This document shows positions 34,995 through 42,131 of a DNA stretch of 64,000 nucleotides, in pieces. The position numbers and the translations under genes are program-made. Below the pieces are notes generated by a model, which did not search any database, was not told where the DNA came from, and saw only the letters and a program-made list of their open reading frames with translations. This DNA is from Candidatus Aalborgiella aggregata (GTDB taxonomy: Bacteria > Pseudomonadota > Gammaproteobacteria > Burkholderiales > Burkholderiaceae_C). The stretch's first letter is position 1; each line of letters begins with the position of its first letter. The stretch is taken from positions 682,001 to 746,000 of the forward strand of contig JADIYY010000001.1 in the NCBI GenBank assembly GCA_016705065.1, in the 5' to 3' direction.

Positions 34995-35708
34995 TTAAGA
35001 TTTTGGATTGGTGTTGCTGACGAGTTCATGTGCTTGCGAATTGATGATAGATATTCGCAGCTCTGCAGGCTGCTGGTTAAATGTGCGAGCGATACGTGTC
35101 ACACGCAAGACGGGAGATCCAATCGGAATCTGCAGTACTGACGCAGCTTCTTCGTCGGCCAGTATTGCACGCGTGCGCTCATCTGCACCCACCACAGTTA
35201 CGCCAAACTCCCTCTGAAACAAATCATAAATCGTGCCAGACCTTTGTACAAACTGTTCTTGATTGAGACTTGGGAAGAGGGCGCAAGACAGCGTAATTCT
35301 GTCAAAAACAACAGGTTTACCTTGTAGCAATAACAGGTTTTTGATGCGAAAAACCTTTGGGTTACCACGCAAACCTAGAGAAGCAGATTCTTCAGAATTT
35401 GCTCTGGCTGTATCAAAGTCGATTAGTTCTGAATGCGGAAACTCACGTATTCCATCTTCACTTTCAAGTTTGAAGAACTGGTACATGAAACGTTCTTGGT
35501 CAAGTTGTCCCACAAAAGTGCCGCGTCCTTGCTGGCGCAGCAAAACGTGTTCGGATACCAATTCATCAACGGCTCGACGCAAAGTGCCAATCGAAATGCC
35601 AAACCTTGCGGCCAAATCGCTCTCGTTGGGTAACGGTTTGTCCAGTAAGAACTTGCCAGACTGAATGTCAGCAATAAGTTCACGTTTGACTTTGTGATAG
35701 AGAGCCAT
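34995..35708 (-). CDS. GntR-family regulator (HutC/UTRA type), probable suy regulator
   Basis: A 237-residue regulator. An N-terminal winged helix-turn-helix (ESDLAARFGISIGTLRRAVD, QQGRGTFVG) is joined to a UTRA effector domain (about 85-230). It lies 163 bp upstream of suyA on the same strand. The operator-like palindrome between them is consistent with control of suyAB. UTRA regulators usually respond to a small pathway metabolite; sulfolactate or sulfopyruvate is plausible here but not shown by sequence. Confidence 0.85.
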   Translation of the reverse strand: MALYHKVKRELIADIQSGKFLLDKPLPNESDLAARFGISIGTLRRAVDELVSEHVLLRQQGRGTFVGQLDQERFMYQFFKLESEDGIREFPHSELIDFDTARANSEESASLGLRGNPKVFRIKNLLLLQGKPVVFDRITLSCALFPSLNQEQFVQRSGTIYDLFQREFGVTVVGADERTRAILADEEAASVLQIPIGSPVLRVTRIARTFNQQPAELRISIINSQAHELVSNTNPKS

Positions 35709-35733
35709 AGGTTAAGAATTATTAAGCCAATGA

Positions 35734-35770
35734 TTTGTACCGACTTTTTTCAGCCATTCTACGGTACAAA
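35734..35770. promoter_or_regulatory. Spaced inverted repeat upstream of the GntR gene
   Basis: TTTGTACCG (35734-35742) and CGGTACAAA (35762-35770) are perfect 9-bp inverted arms separated by 19 bp. They lie 26 bp before the GntR start codon and could be its autoregulatory operator. The sequence differs from the suyA palindrome, so a different protein might bind. Confidence 0.45.
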
Positions 35771-35902
35771 ACAAAGGCTTTATCTACCTACAACTGAATC
35801 AAACAAATTTAGCTTTGCGTGGTATTCACGCACATGAGATTTAGGGTGTAGAACTCGAAGCGGTGGCTTAAGCCTTACAAAATTCAAACATAACTGAGCA
35901 TT

Positions 35903-35929
35903 AAAAAGGGATGCTGTAATTAACATCCC
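35903..35929 (-). terminator. Terminator after hsp20
   Basis: On the minus strand, GGGATG and CATCCC arms (35924-35929 and 35908-35913) are followed by five T (35907-35903). It lies just past the hsp20 stop codon. Confidence 0.75.
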
Positions 35930-35941
35930 CGTTTTGATGGC

Positions 35942-36373
35942 TTACTCAATTGTCAGTCGTTTAGATGTGTCAACAGCCGCTTTTTTAGGCAATGTCAAAG
36001 TTAACACGCCATTTTCATATTTGGCTTTCGATTGCGATTCATCGATGTTTTCGGCCATTCTGAAACTGCGAGAGACTGTACCGAAATAGCGTTCGCTGCG
36101 CAAAACTTTTTCAGTACTGGCTGATTGATCTTCTTGTTTGATATCAGCGCGAAGCGTGACCACATCATCTTCAACCAAGACATGAATATCTTCTTTTTTG
36201 ACGCCTGGTATTTCAGCCGTTACAGTGTAGTTGGATGCGCCTTCAGATACATTGATTTTGATTTGATCAGGATCTGGTAATTGATCACCGTGCAAAGGCT
36301 TGATGAAAAAGCTGGGTGCTGTGTCACGAAAAAAGTCATTTAAAAATGAATTACGAGTAGCAAGTGATGTCAT
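35942..36373 (-). CDS. Small heat-shock protein, Hsp20 family
   Basis: An alpha-crystallin-type chaperone of 143 residues. The core starts at INVSEGASNYTVTAEIPGVK and ends with KAKYENGVLTLTLPKK; the A-x-x-x-N-G-V-L-T motif is the family hallmark. It holds unfolded proteins under heat or oxidative stress. I chose ATG 36373 because GGAG lies 7 bp upstream; an in-frame ATG at 36412 has none. The region upstream on the minus strand has CCCCATGT, like a sigma-32 -10, but without a good -35. Confidence 0.88.
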   Translation of the reverse strand: MTSLATRNSFLNDFFRDTAPSFFIKPLHGDQLPDPDQIKINVSEGASNYTVTAEIPGVKKEDIHVLVEDDVVTLRADIKQEDQSASTEKVLRSERYFGTVSRSFRMAENIDESQSKAKYENGVLTLTLPKKAAVDTSKRLTIE

Positions 36374-36412
36374 GATGATTCTCCATTTAAAGTTAATAAA
36401 CTGGGAACTCAA

Positions 36413-36515
36413 AGCGATTCAAAATACTTTCTGAACTCCCTAGGCATGAGATAGTGCTCAATGTTGGTTTTTCAATATCTTTACATGGGGTATACCCTTA
36501 GATAATCTTATTATT
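36413..36515. other. Intergenic region upstream of hsp20
   Basis: This is chromosomal sequence between the hsp20 start and the left junction of the dif-integrated element. A CCCCATGT block on the minus strand near 36487 resembles a sigma-32 -10 element but has no matching -35. No gene is seen. Confidence 0.5.
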
Positions 36516-36533
36516 ACTTTATACGATGTATAC
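36516..36533 (+). repeat. Left dif-like junction of the integrated element
   Basis: ACTTTATACGATGTATA is repeated exactly at the start of the dif site (38106-38122). After the shared XerC arm and central region the sequence diverges to CAAGGATTAAT, in place of the XerD arm TTATGTTAAGT. This is what an Xer-mediated integration of a phage-like element leaves at one end. Confidence 0.75.
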
Positions 36534-36911
36534 AAGGATTAATTGCTGTAGTCATTGAAGAACCTTCATTTCTTGCTATAAAAAAAAGAGCGCAAACCTG
36601 CAAACAGCCGTTTTACACGTCGCGAACGGAGGCGAGGGCGCATCACTGCGTTAACCGCGAATCTAAAAATCTGTATTCGACGACTAAATCGCGAGACAGA
36701 AATTGGGAAGTTTGGCGCTACTACCACGTTCAATGGTGCGCGGGTACCCCTTGCACACTGTAAGCAGAGAGTCACCATGGGGTGAACCCCATACCCCCTC
36801 TGGTTGACGTTCAGAGAGCCTAGGGCGGCGCTGAAGCGCTCGCTCCTAGGCTTCTCTGTCCGTCTTACATGAGAAGCATTGAAAGCGTGAGAACGGCAGC
36901 AGCCGCGAACA
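36534..36911. other. Hairpin-rich non-coding arm of the element
   Basis: About 380 bp without a convincing gene. ATGGGG and CCCCAT form a tight hairpin at 36777-36792. GAGAGCCTAGG at 36814-36824 pairs with CCTAGGC-TTCTC at 36845-36856, giving a long stem that encloses a second GC-rich hairpin. Such clustered hairpins are typical of the intergenic region of filamentous phages, which holds plus and minus strand origins and the packaging signal. A basic 127-codon frame on the minus strand (36566-36949) crosses the hairpins and overlaps the next gene; I do not call it. Confidence 0.5.
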
Positions 36912-37196
36912 TCATGGTTTAGAATTGCATTCATTAACGTTGCCTTCATCGACGTTGGTCACATTGCCAGGAGTATTAGCCGTACTCGCTGGCAATTTCT
37001 TTTTACCCCAGACACCAAGAATTAACAGAGTTGGCATACCTACAGACCACCAGAAGTTAAACAGAATTCTGTGATGTTTAGGCCAATTTTTATAAACTAT
37101 TGGGTGTGGCACAAATCTAGATTGAATCAACTTATTAAAGTCAACAAGCCATTGAGGAATACGAATAGATTTTGATGTGTCATACAAATCATTCAT
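36912..37196 (-). CDS. Small single-pass membrane protein of the element
   Basis: A 94-residue protein starting at ATG 37196 (MNDLYDTSKS), with GAAAGGAGG just upstream. An N-terminal basic region is followed by one membrane segment (about 60-80, FWWSVGMPTLLILGVW) and a polar tail. I do not recognise it. Its place as the last of three coupled genes in a phage-like element suggests a membrane-associated phage function. It overlaps the preceding gene by 4 bp (ATGA). Confidence 0.6.
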   Translation of the reverse strand: MNDLYDTSKSIRIPQWLVDFNKLIQSRFVPHPIVYKNWPKHHRILFNFWWSVGMPTLLILGVWGKKKLPASTANTPGNVTNVDEGNVNECNSKP

Positions 37197-37534
37197 GAAA
37201 GACCTCCTTTCAAACTTGTGACAGGTTGCCACTTAATCATTTTTCGTTGGTTATGACAGATGCACTGGAGTGCTACTTTGAAGTCATGAACGTTCAAATC
37301 ATGAAGAACAACACAGGCAGCCTCTATGGTCTTGAAACAACGAATTTGACCGCGCTGTGTGAATAAATATCGATGATTGAAGTCCAACGACCAGCCGCCA
37401 TCTTGCATTGGAGCAATTCGTGCCTTAGTCAAAAACAAACGTTGGCTTGAGCGCAGTTGTTCCAAAGTTATAGGTCTAAACGCTTGGCCATCGAGGTCAT
37501 CGCGTAGTATCAAAGCTGTACTTTTGACTCTCAT
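37193..37534 (-). CDS. Hypothetical protein of the element
   Basis: A 113-residue soluble, mildly basic protein of unknown family. Visible blocks are SSQRLFLTKARIAPMQDGGW and FNHRYLFTQRGQIRCFKTIE; the latter looks like a short beta-rich fold. The start ATG (37534) overlaps the XafT-like stop as ATGA, and its own stop overlaps the next start in the same way, so all three proteins are translationally coupled. The arrangement supports a real gene. Confidence 0.6.
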   Translation of the reverse strand: MRVKSTALILRDDLDGQAFRPITLEQLRSSQRLFLTKARIAPMQDGGWSLDFNHRYLFTQRGQIRCFKTIEAACVVLHDLNVHDFKVALQCICHNQRKMIKWQPVTSLKGGLS

Positions 37535-38058
37535 TTGACCCCCTTTGAAATCAAATTTGTACTTTTGAGCTTCAAAATTCTATATTTGACGTTCTGACAA
37601 TCAGGGTTAAAACGTTGAATTACTTTGTAATTTTGCTGCCCAGTCCCATAAATTGGAATATTGTGAGGTGTTACTAGAACCTCACCTTTTGGCTTCGCAA
37701 TTGATTCATGGTTAGGGATACTAGTAATTTCGATTTTCTTGTAAATCTTGGCGTACAACTCATTGAACATTGCAGCTTTGCGACATAGCAACGACCACCA
37801 GTTGGAATCTTTGGGTTTGAAGCCATGACCCTCAGGCGAATACAGAACGCCGGCAGTCAAGTGCCAACCAGCCCACGCAGGATCTGGAAACTCCTGATAT
37901 GTCATCAAGCGAACCAGCTTATAGGCACTGTACGGCACTTGGTGATGCCCAGTTTCCCAGTTGTGTATAGTTCGCTCAGAAACACGAAGAAGCTGCGCAA
38001 CGCCAGCGCGATTTAAACCTAAATCACGGTACATGGTACGGAAGCGACTGCTAGGCAT
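37531..38058 (-). CDS. XafT-like phage protein (VC1465 family, Xer recombination activation factor)
   Basis: A 175-residue protein whose N-terminal half is a helix-turn-helix plus conserved Trp-rich block: GVAQLLRVSERTIHNWETG, VPYSAYKLVRL, PAWAGWHLTAGVLYSPEGHGF and NWWSLLC. This matches my recollection of the VC1465/DUF3653 phage family. Its TLCphi member, XafT, activates XerCD recombination at dif without FtsK. The position here, 48 bp from the dif site, fits that role. The C-terminal half (about 100-175) is less conserved. Homology recalled from motif, not searched. Confidence 0.65.
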   Translation of the reverse strand: MPSSRFRTMYRDLGLNRAGVAQLLRVSERTIHNWETGHHQVPYSAYKLVRLMTYQEFPDPAWAGWHLTAGVLYSPEGHGFKPKDSNWWSLLCRKAAMFNELYAKIYKKIEITSIPNHESIAKPKGEVLVTPHNIPIYGTGQQNYKVIQRFNPDCQNVKYRILKLKSTNLISKGVK

Positions 38059-38105
38059 ATTGCGGGTTTGCGGGCGTTTTGGTTGTTTACCTCTTAATTG
38101 ATTGT

Positions 38106-38133
38106 ACTTTATACGATGTATATTATGTTAAGT
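38106..38133 (+). other. dif: Chromosome dimer resolution site dif
   Basis: 28 bp with a XerC arm ACTTTATACGA, central TGTATA and XerD arm TTATGTTAAGT. The centre is identical to E. coli dif and the XerD arm differs at one base (TTATGTTAAAT). The XerC arm is more divergent, as in many species. A second copy of the left 17 bp at 36516, and the XafT-like gene between, support the call. The presence of dif places the replication terminus in this window. Confidence 0.75.
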
Positions 38134-38228
38134 TATGAATGCGAGTTGCATTGAACTAGCGCTTTATCCTGCGCGCATTGTTAAACAGCCTGAGGCAGTT
38201 TGAAGCACCCCCTCTCTTGCTGAAATTC

Positions 38229-39560
38229 TCAGCGCTCCGTTTCAATATCGGGAATCCGCGTGAACGCAATGCGCATGGGCGCATGGTCCAGCGCGTGGTG
38301 GGCGCTGGCGTAGTACAAGGCATTTTTGCCATACAGGCGGTTGATGTGGTCGATGGCGTTGTGCAAACGGCTACGGTCGGTCGTGTTGACGAGCTGGTTG
38401 TTGGGCTGGCCATGACTCGCCATATCGCTCGGATTGGCGCTTCGATAAACGTTCTTATGGGTGTTGATTGGCGTGCTGAACTCGAACAGCGTGGGCGTAT
38501 GTTGCGCTTGTGGCACCAAGCCAAACAGCACCAGGCCCGTTGCCAACGGCACGAATGTACGGGGCAAACCTTGCGCTGCGGACTCTGCCCACAGCCTGGC
38601 CAACACACGCAAAAAGAACGCCGTGTCTTGTGATTCGCAAAACGTCGCCTGCCGCTGCAAACTGTGTGAAACCTCATCGATGCGCTTGCATTTGACGAAT
38701 ATGCGCATGCCGGTTGCGTAGTAACCTTGCTTGCGCAGTCGCATGGCGGCTTTTTGCGTCAAGCGGTTCAACACGCCCCAAGCGCCCTGTGCATTGCGCA
38801 AATCGGGCGGCAGCACATGCGAGTGCCCTAAAGTGCGCGTCACTGCCTCGCGCGGGTCGTACCATTTGCCGCGCAGTTTGTCGTACATCTCGCTGCCCCC
38901 TATTCCACCCCAAACGCTGTGCAACACATCGCGCGGCGCGGCGTACAAATCGGCCATGGTGATGATGTTGGCGACCTGCAAGCGGCGTTCGATGCGCGGA
39001 CCAATACCGCTGATGGCAGAGGGTTTCAGGTGCAAAATTTTGCCAGGGATGTCCAGCAACTCCAGCACCGTCAGGCCATTGGGCTTTTGCATGTCGGAAG
39101 CCAATTTGCCCAGCATGGTATTGGGCGCAATGCCGATGGAGCAGCGCATGCACGTGCCCACCGTGCTTTGCAGCTCTTGTTTGATTTGCATGGCGATGCG
39201 CTCGGCTTTCTCGCGCCCGCGCCAAGAGCCGGTCAATTCGCACTCCATTTCATCAATGCTCATCACCTGGCGCACCGGCGCAATGCGCTCCACTGCCGCC
39301 ACCGCGCGGTGGTGAAAATCGACATAGACCTCGTGCTTGCCCACAATCAGCGTGATCTCAGGGCACATCTTGCGCGCATCCGCCACGCTGGTACCGGTTT
39401 TGATGCCAAAGGCTTTGGCTTCATAGCTCGCAGCAATACAACAAGAAGTCTCCGCCATCACCGGCACCACCCCCACTGGCCGCCCACGCAAGGCCGGATT
39501 GATTTGCTGCTCGACCGAGGCAAAATAAGCGTTGAAGTCAACAAAAAGCGTGCGCAGCAT
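38229..39560 (-). CDS. dinB: Y-family DNA polymerase, DinB-like
   Basis: A 443-residue translesion polymerase. The palm begins FVDFNAYFASVEQQ with the first catalytic Asp, and the second catalytic pair is in MSIDEMECEL. CSIGIAPNTMLGKLASDMQKP and helix-hairpin-helix SAISGIGPRIERRL follow. The little finger is less conserved and the C terminus is longer than E. coli Pol IV. It copies damaged templates with low fidelity. A LexA box (39583-39600) lies 23 bp upstream, so it is SOS-inducible. No imuA or dnaE2 partner is near, which argues against ImuB. Confidence 0.85.
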   Translation of the reverse strand: MLRTLFVDFNAYFASVEQQINPALRGRPVGVVPVMAETSCCIAASYEAKAFGIKTGTSVADARKMCPEITLIVGKHEVYVDFHHRAVAAVERIAPVRQVMSIDEMECELTGSWRGREKAERIAMQIKQELQSTVGTCMRCSIGIAPNTMLGKLASDMQKPNGLTVLELLDIPGKILHLKPSAISGIGPRIERRLQVANIITMADLYAAPRDVLHSVWGGIGGSEMYDKLRGKWYDPREAVTRTLGHSHVLPPDLRNAQGAWGVLNRLTQKAAMRLRKQGYYATGMRIFVKCKRIDEVSHSLQRQATFCESQDTAFFLRVLARLWAESAAQGLPRTFVPLATGLVLFGLVPQAQHTPTLFEFSTPINTHKNVYRSANPSDMASHGQPNNQLVNTTDRSRLHNAIDHINRLYGKNALYYASAHHALDHAPMRIAFTRIPDIETER

Positions 39561-39582
39561 GGTGCAAAATATCCGATATTTA

Positions 39583-39600
39583 ACTGTATAAATTTACAGT
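39583..39600. promoter_or_regulatory. LexA box of the Y-family polymerase
   Basis: ACTGTATAAATTTACAGT fits the CTGT-N8-ACAG SOS consensus exactly and is palindromic apart from the centre. It lies 23 bp upstream of the polymerase start codon. Confidence 0.85.
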
Positions 39601-39636
39601 ATATCAGATGAAGATCAAAGGCGCACACACCAAAAC

Positions 39637-39660
39637 AAAACCGCCTAAGAAGGCGGTTTT
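39637..39660 (-). terminator. Terminator at the end of the cbb glycolytic operon
   Basis: AAAACCGCCT (39637-39646) and AGGCGGTTTT (39651-39660) form a perfect 10-bp stem with a 4-nt loop, flanked by A and T runs, so it can work on both strands. It lies 70 bp past the fba stop codon and ends the long leftward cbb operon. Confidence 0.8.
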
Positions 39661-39729
39661 GTAATTACAAAATAATTAATTAAATCAACATATTTTTAAA
39701 GTTATTTAAAGTAATTAATTAAGATAAAT

Positions 39730-40797
39730 TTAAACAATTTTCGCAGCCAATTCACCTTTGTCATAGCGCTTTTGCATGGTTTCTAGGCTGTGGACTTTGG
39801 TGATTTTGCTGGCCATGCCGGCTGAGCCGAAGGACTCGTAGCGGGATGCGCAAATGCCTTGCATGGCTTTGGTGGCTTCTTTGAGGAACTTGCGGGGGTC
39901 GAAGTTCTTGCGGTCTTCTGCCAAAAACTTGCGGATGGAGCCAGTGCTGGCCATGCGCAAATCGGTGTCGATGTTGACTTTGCGAACGCCGTTTTTAATG
40001 CCTTCCACGATTTCATCGACTGGCACGCCGTAGGTTACGCCCATGTCGCCACCGTATTGGTTGATGATGGCCAACCAGTCTTCAGGCACGCTGCTGGAAC
40101 CGTGCATCACCAAATGCACGCTGGGAATACGCTTATTGATTTCTTTAACGCGGTCAATGCGCAATACTTTGCCAGTGGGTTTGCTGGTGAATTTGTAAGC
40201 GCCGTGGCTGGTGCCGATGGCAATCGCCAAGGCGTCCACTTGCGTTTTGCTCACAAAGTCAGCCGCTTCGTCAGGGTCTGTTAGTAAAGCAGAATGATCC
40301 AACACGCCTTCAGCGCCATGGCCGTCTTCTTCACCGGCTTTACCTGTTTCTAATGAACCCAAGCAGCCCAATTCGCCTTCAACCGATACGCCAACTGAAT
40401 GTGCCATTTCGGTGACACGACGAGTGACATCGACGTTGTATTCGTAACTAGAAGGGGTTTTGCCGTCTTCTTTCAAGCTGCCGTCCATCATGACTGAGCT
40501 GAAGCCAGATTGAATCGAACGGAAGCACACGCCAGGCGACGCGCCATGATCTTGGTGCATGCACACAGGAATGTGCGGGTACTGTTCAATGGCGGCCAAA
40601 ATCAAATGGCGCAAAAAGGGCTCGCCGGCATAAGAACGTGCACCAGCTGAACCTTGCAAAATCACTGGGCTGTTCACGGCATCCGCCGCTTGCATGATGG
40701 CTTGCACTTGTTCCATGTTGTTGACGTTGAACGCTGGCAAGCCATAGTTGTTTTCTGCCGCGTGGTCCAGCAGTTGACGAAGGGAAATAAGTGCCAT
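39730..40797 (-). CDS. fba: Class II fructose-bisphosphate aldolase
   Basis: A 355-residue zinc aldolase of the CbbA type. Metal and substrate motifs are CMHQDHG, GTSHGAYKF and VMHGSSSVP, with the phosphate-binding GVRKVNIDTDLR. In the Calvin cycle it makes fructose and sedoheptulose bisphosphates; it also serves glycolysis and gluconeogenesis. Last gene of the leftward cbb operon. A dispersed repeat copy lies between it and pgk. Confidence 0.95.
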   Translation of the reverse strand: MALISLRQLLDHAAENNYGLPAFNVNNMEQVQAIMQAADAVNSPVILQGSAGARSYAGEPFLRHLILAAIEQYPHIPVCMHQDHGASPGVCFRSIQSGFSSVMMDGSLKEDGKTPSSYEYNVDVTRRVTEMAHSVGVSVEGELGCLGSLETGKAGEEDGHGAEGVLDHSALLTDPDEAADFVSKTQVDALAIAIGTSHGAYKFTSKPTGKVLRIDRVKEINKRIPSVHLVMHGSSSVPEDWLAIINQYGGDMGVTYGVPVDEIVEGIKNGVRKVNIDTDLRMASTGSIRKFLAEDRKNFDPRKFLKEATKAMQGICASRYESFGSAGMASKITKVHSLETMQKRYDKGELAAKIV

Positions 40798-40838
40798 GGG
40801 GTTCTCCTAATGAACAGTTGTAAGAGTTAATCAAAAAT

Positions 40839-40902
40839 ATATGAAAAATATGGCTGCAGTTGGCGTATTGATTGCCTAAACTGCTATCATATTTATAGTA
40901 TT
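40839..40902 (+). repeat. Dispersed repeat copy 6 (between pgk and fba)
   Basis: The ATATGAAAAATATGGC opening is followed by GCAGTTGGCGTATTGATTGC and CTGCTATCATATTTATAGTA. It ends 8 bp before the pgk stop codon. Confidence 0.8.
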
Positions 40903-40910
40903 AATCAATA

Positions 40911-42104
40911 TCAAGCAGTTGCCCGCTTGGTTAAAATCTCAAATGCGGGCAAGGTTTTGCCTTCCAACACTTCCAAGAAAGCGCCACCACCGGTGCTGAT
41001 GTAGCCCACTTGCTTTTCAATGCCGTATTTGGCAATGGCCGCCAATGTATCGCCGCCACCTGCAATGCTGAAAGCGCTGCTGTCGGCAATAGCTTTGGCG
41101 ATCACTTTGGTACCGTTTTCAAAGGCTGCAAATTCAAACACCCCCACTGGGCCATTCCAAACAATGGTGCCGGCTTTGAGTAATTGGTCCGCCAGCTTTT
41201 TCGCTGTGACAGGACCAATATCCAAGATCAAATCATCGTCTGCCACATCGGTTGCAGCTTTCACTGTGGCAACAGCGTCGGCTGAAAAGGTTTTAGCCGT
41301 GACCACATCAGTTGGAATAGGCACATCAGCGCCGCGTGCTTTCATGGCTTCAATCACAGCCTTGGCGGCGGGCAACAAATCAGGCTCTGCCAAGCTTTTG
41401 CCGATTTTGAGGCCAGCAGCCAACATGAAGGTGTTGGCAATGCCGCCACCCACAATGAGTTGGTCCACGTTTTTCGCCAGACTTTCCAAAATGGTGAGCT
41501 TGGTAGAGACTTTAGAACCCGCCACAATCGCCACCAATGGGCGCTTGGGTGCGGTCAATGCCTTGGATATGGCATCCATTTCAGCAGCAAGCAATGGACC
41601 AGCGCAAGCAATCGGTGCAAATTCGGCAATGCCGTAAGTAGAGGCTTCGGCGCGGTGCGCGGTGCCAAAGGCGTCGTGCACAAAAATATCGCACAAGCCA
41701 GCCATTTTTTTGGCCAATTCAGGTGCATTCTTTTTCTCGCCCACATTGACGCGGCAGTTCTCTAACATGACCAACTGCCCTGCTTCGACTTTCACGCCGT
41801 CCACCCAATTGGCAACAACTGGGATATCGCGCTTCATCAATTCACCCATGCGTTTGGCAACGGGCGCGAGCGAATCTTCAGGTTTGAACGCGCCTTCTGT
41901 TGGGCGACCCAGGTGCGATGTCACCATCACAGCCGCACCTGCGTCCAATGCCATTTGAATGCACGGAATAGATGCGCGAACGCGGGTGTCTTCAGTGATG
42001 TTGCCGGCGTCGTCCTGTGGCACGTTCAAATCAGCGCGAATGAATACACGCTTGCCTTTGACTTGCCCTTTGGCGATGAGGTCGGATAGACGAATAACGT
42101 TCAT
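40911..42104 (-). CDS. pgk: Phosphoglycerate kinase
   Basis: A PGK of about 397 residues with the N-terminal RADLNVPQ, the TSHLGRPTEG substrate loop, the basic patch and the C-terminal nucleotide motif GGGDTLAAI. I chose ATG 42104 over the in-frame TTG 42110 because AAGG lies about 8 bp upstream. It phosphorylates 3-phosphoglycerate in the Calvin cycle. It follows gap in the usual cbb order. Confidence 0.95.
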   Translation of the reverse strand: MNVIRLSDLIAKGQVKGKRVFIRADLNVPQDDAGNITEDTRVRASIPCIQMALDAGAAVMVTSHLGRPTEGAFKPEDSLAPVAKRMGELMKRDIPVVANWVDGVKVEAGQLVMLENCRVNVGEKKNAPELAKKMAGLCDIFVHDAFGTAHRAEASTYGIAEFAPIACAGPLLAAEMDAISKALTAPKRPLVAIVAGSKVSTKLTILESLAKNVDQLIVGGGIANTFMLAAGLKIGKSLAEPDLLPAAKAVIEAMKARGADVPIPTDVVTAKTFSADAVATVKAATDVADDDLILDIGPVTAKKLADQLLKAGTIVWNGPVGVFEFAAFENGTKVIAKAIADSSAFSIAGGGDTLAAIAKYGIEKQVGYISTGGGAFLEVLEGKTLPAFEILTKRATA

Positions 42105-42131
42105 TGTCAAAACCTTTGTTTATTTCTTTAA

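Larger units (their letters stand above)
36516..38105. mobile_element. Xer-integrated satellite-phage-like element at dif
   Basis: A 1,590-bp segment lies between two direct copies of a dif-like sequence, the right-hand one being the full 28-bp dif. Inside are three minus-strand genes with ATGA overlaps, led by a XafT-like protein, and a non-coding arm of about 400 bp with strong hairpins. No integrase is present, as expected for elements that use host XerCD. No replication initiator, coat or Zot-like gene is seen, so it is either a remnant or a minimal satellite that relies on a helper phage. Confidence 0.7.

Noticed and set aside
36413..36515. Sigma-32 promoter of hsp20
   Set aside because: A CCCCATGT-like -10 is present on the minus strand near 36487 but no CTTGAAA-like -35 at the right spacing was found.
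36566..36949. Open frame of 127 codons on the minus strand in the element
   Set aside because: It runs through perfect hairpins, is Arg-rich, overlaps the preceding gene and lacks a ribosome binding site. More likely non-coding, but not excluded.
38229..39560. ImuB mutasome subunit
   Set aside because: The catalytic acidic residues of an active Y-family polymerase are present, and no imuA or dnaE2 gene is adjacent.
39637..39660. Short inverted repeat as a mobile-element end
   Set aside because: It has the stem, loop and A/T flanks of a Rho-independent terminator and lies just past the last cbb gene.
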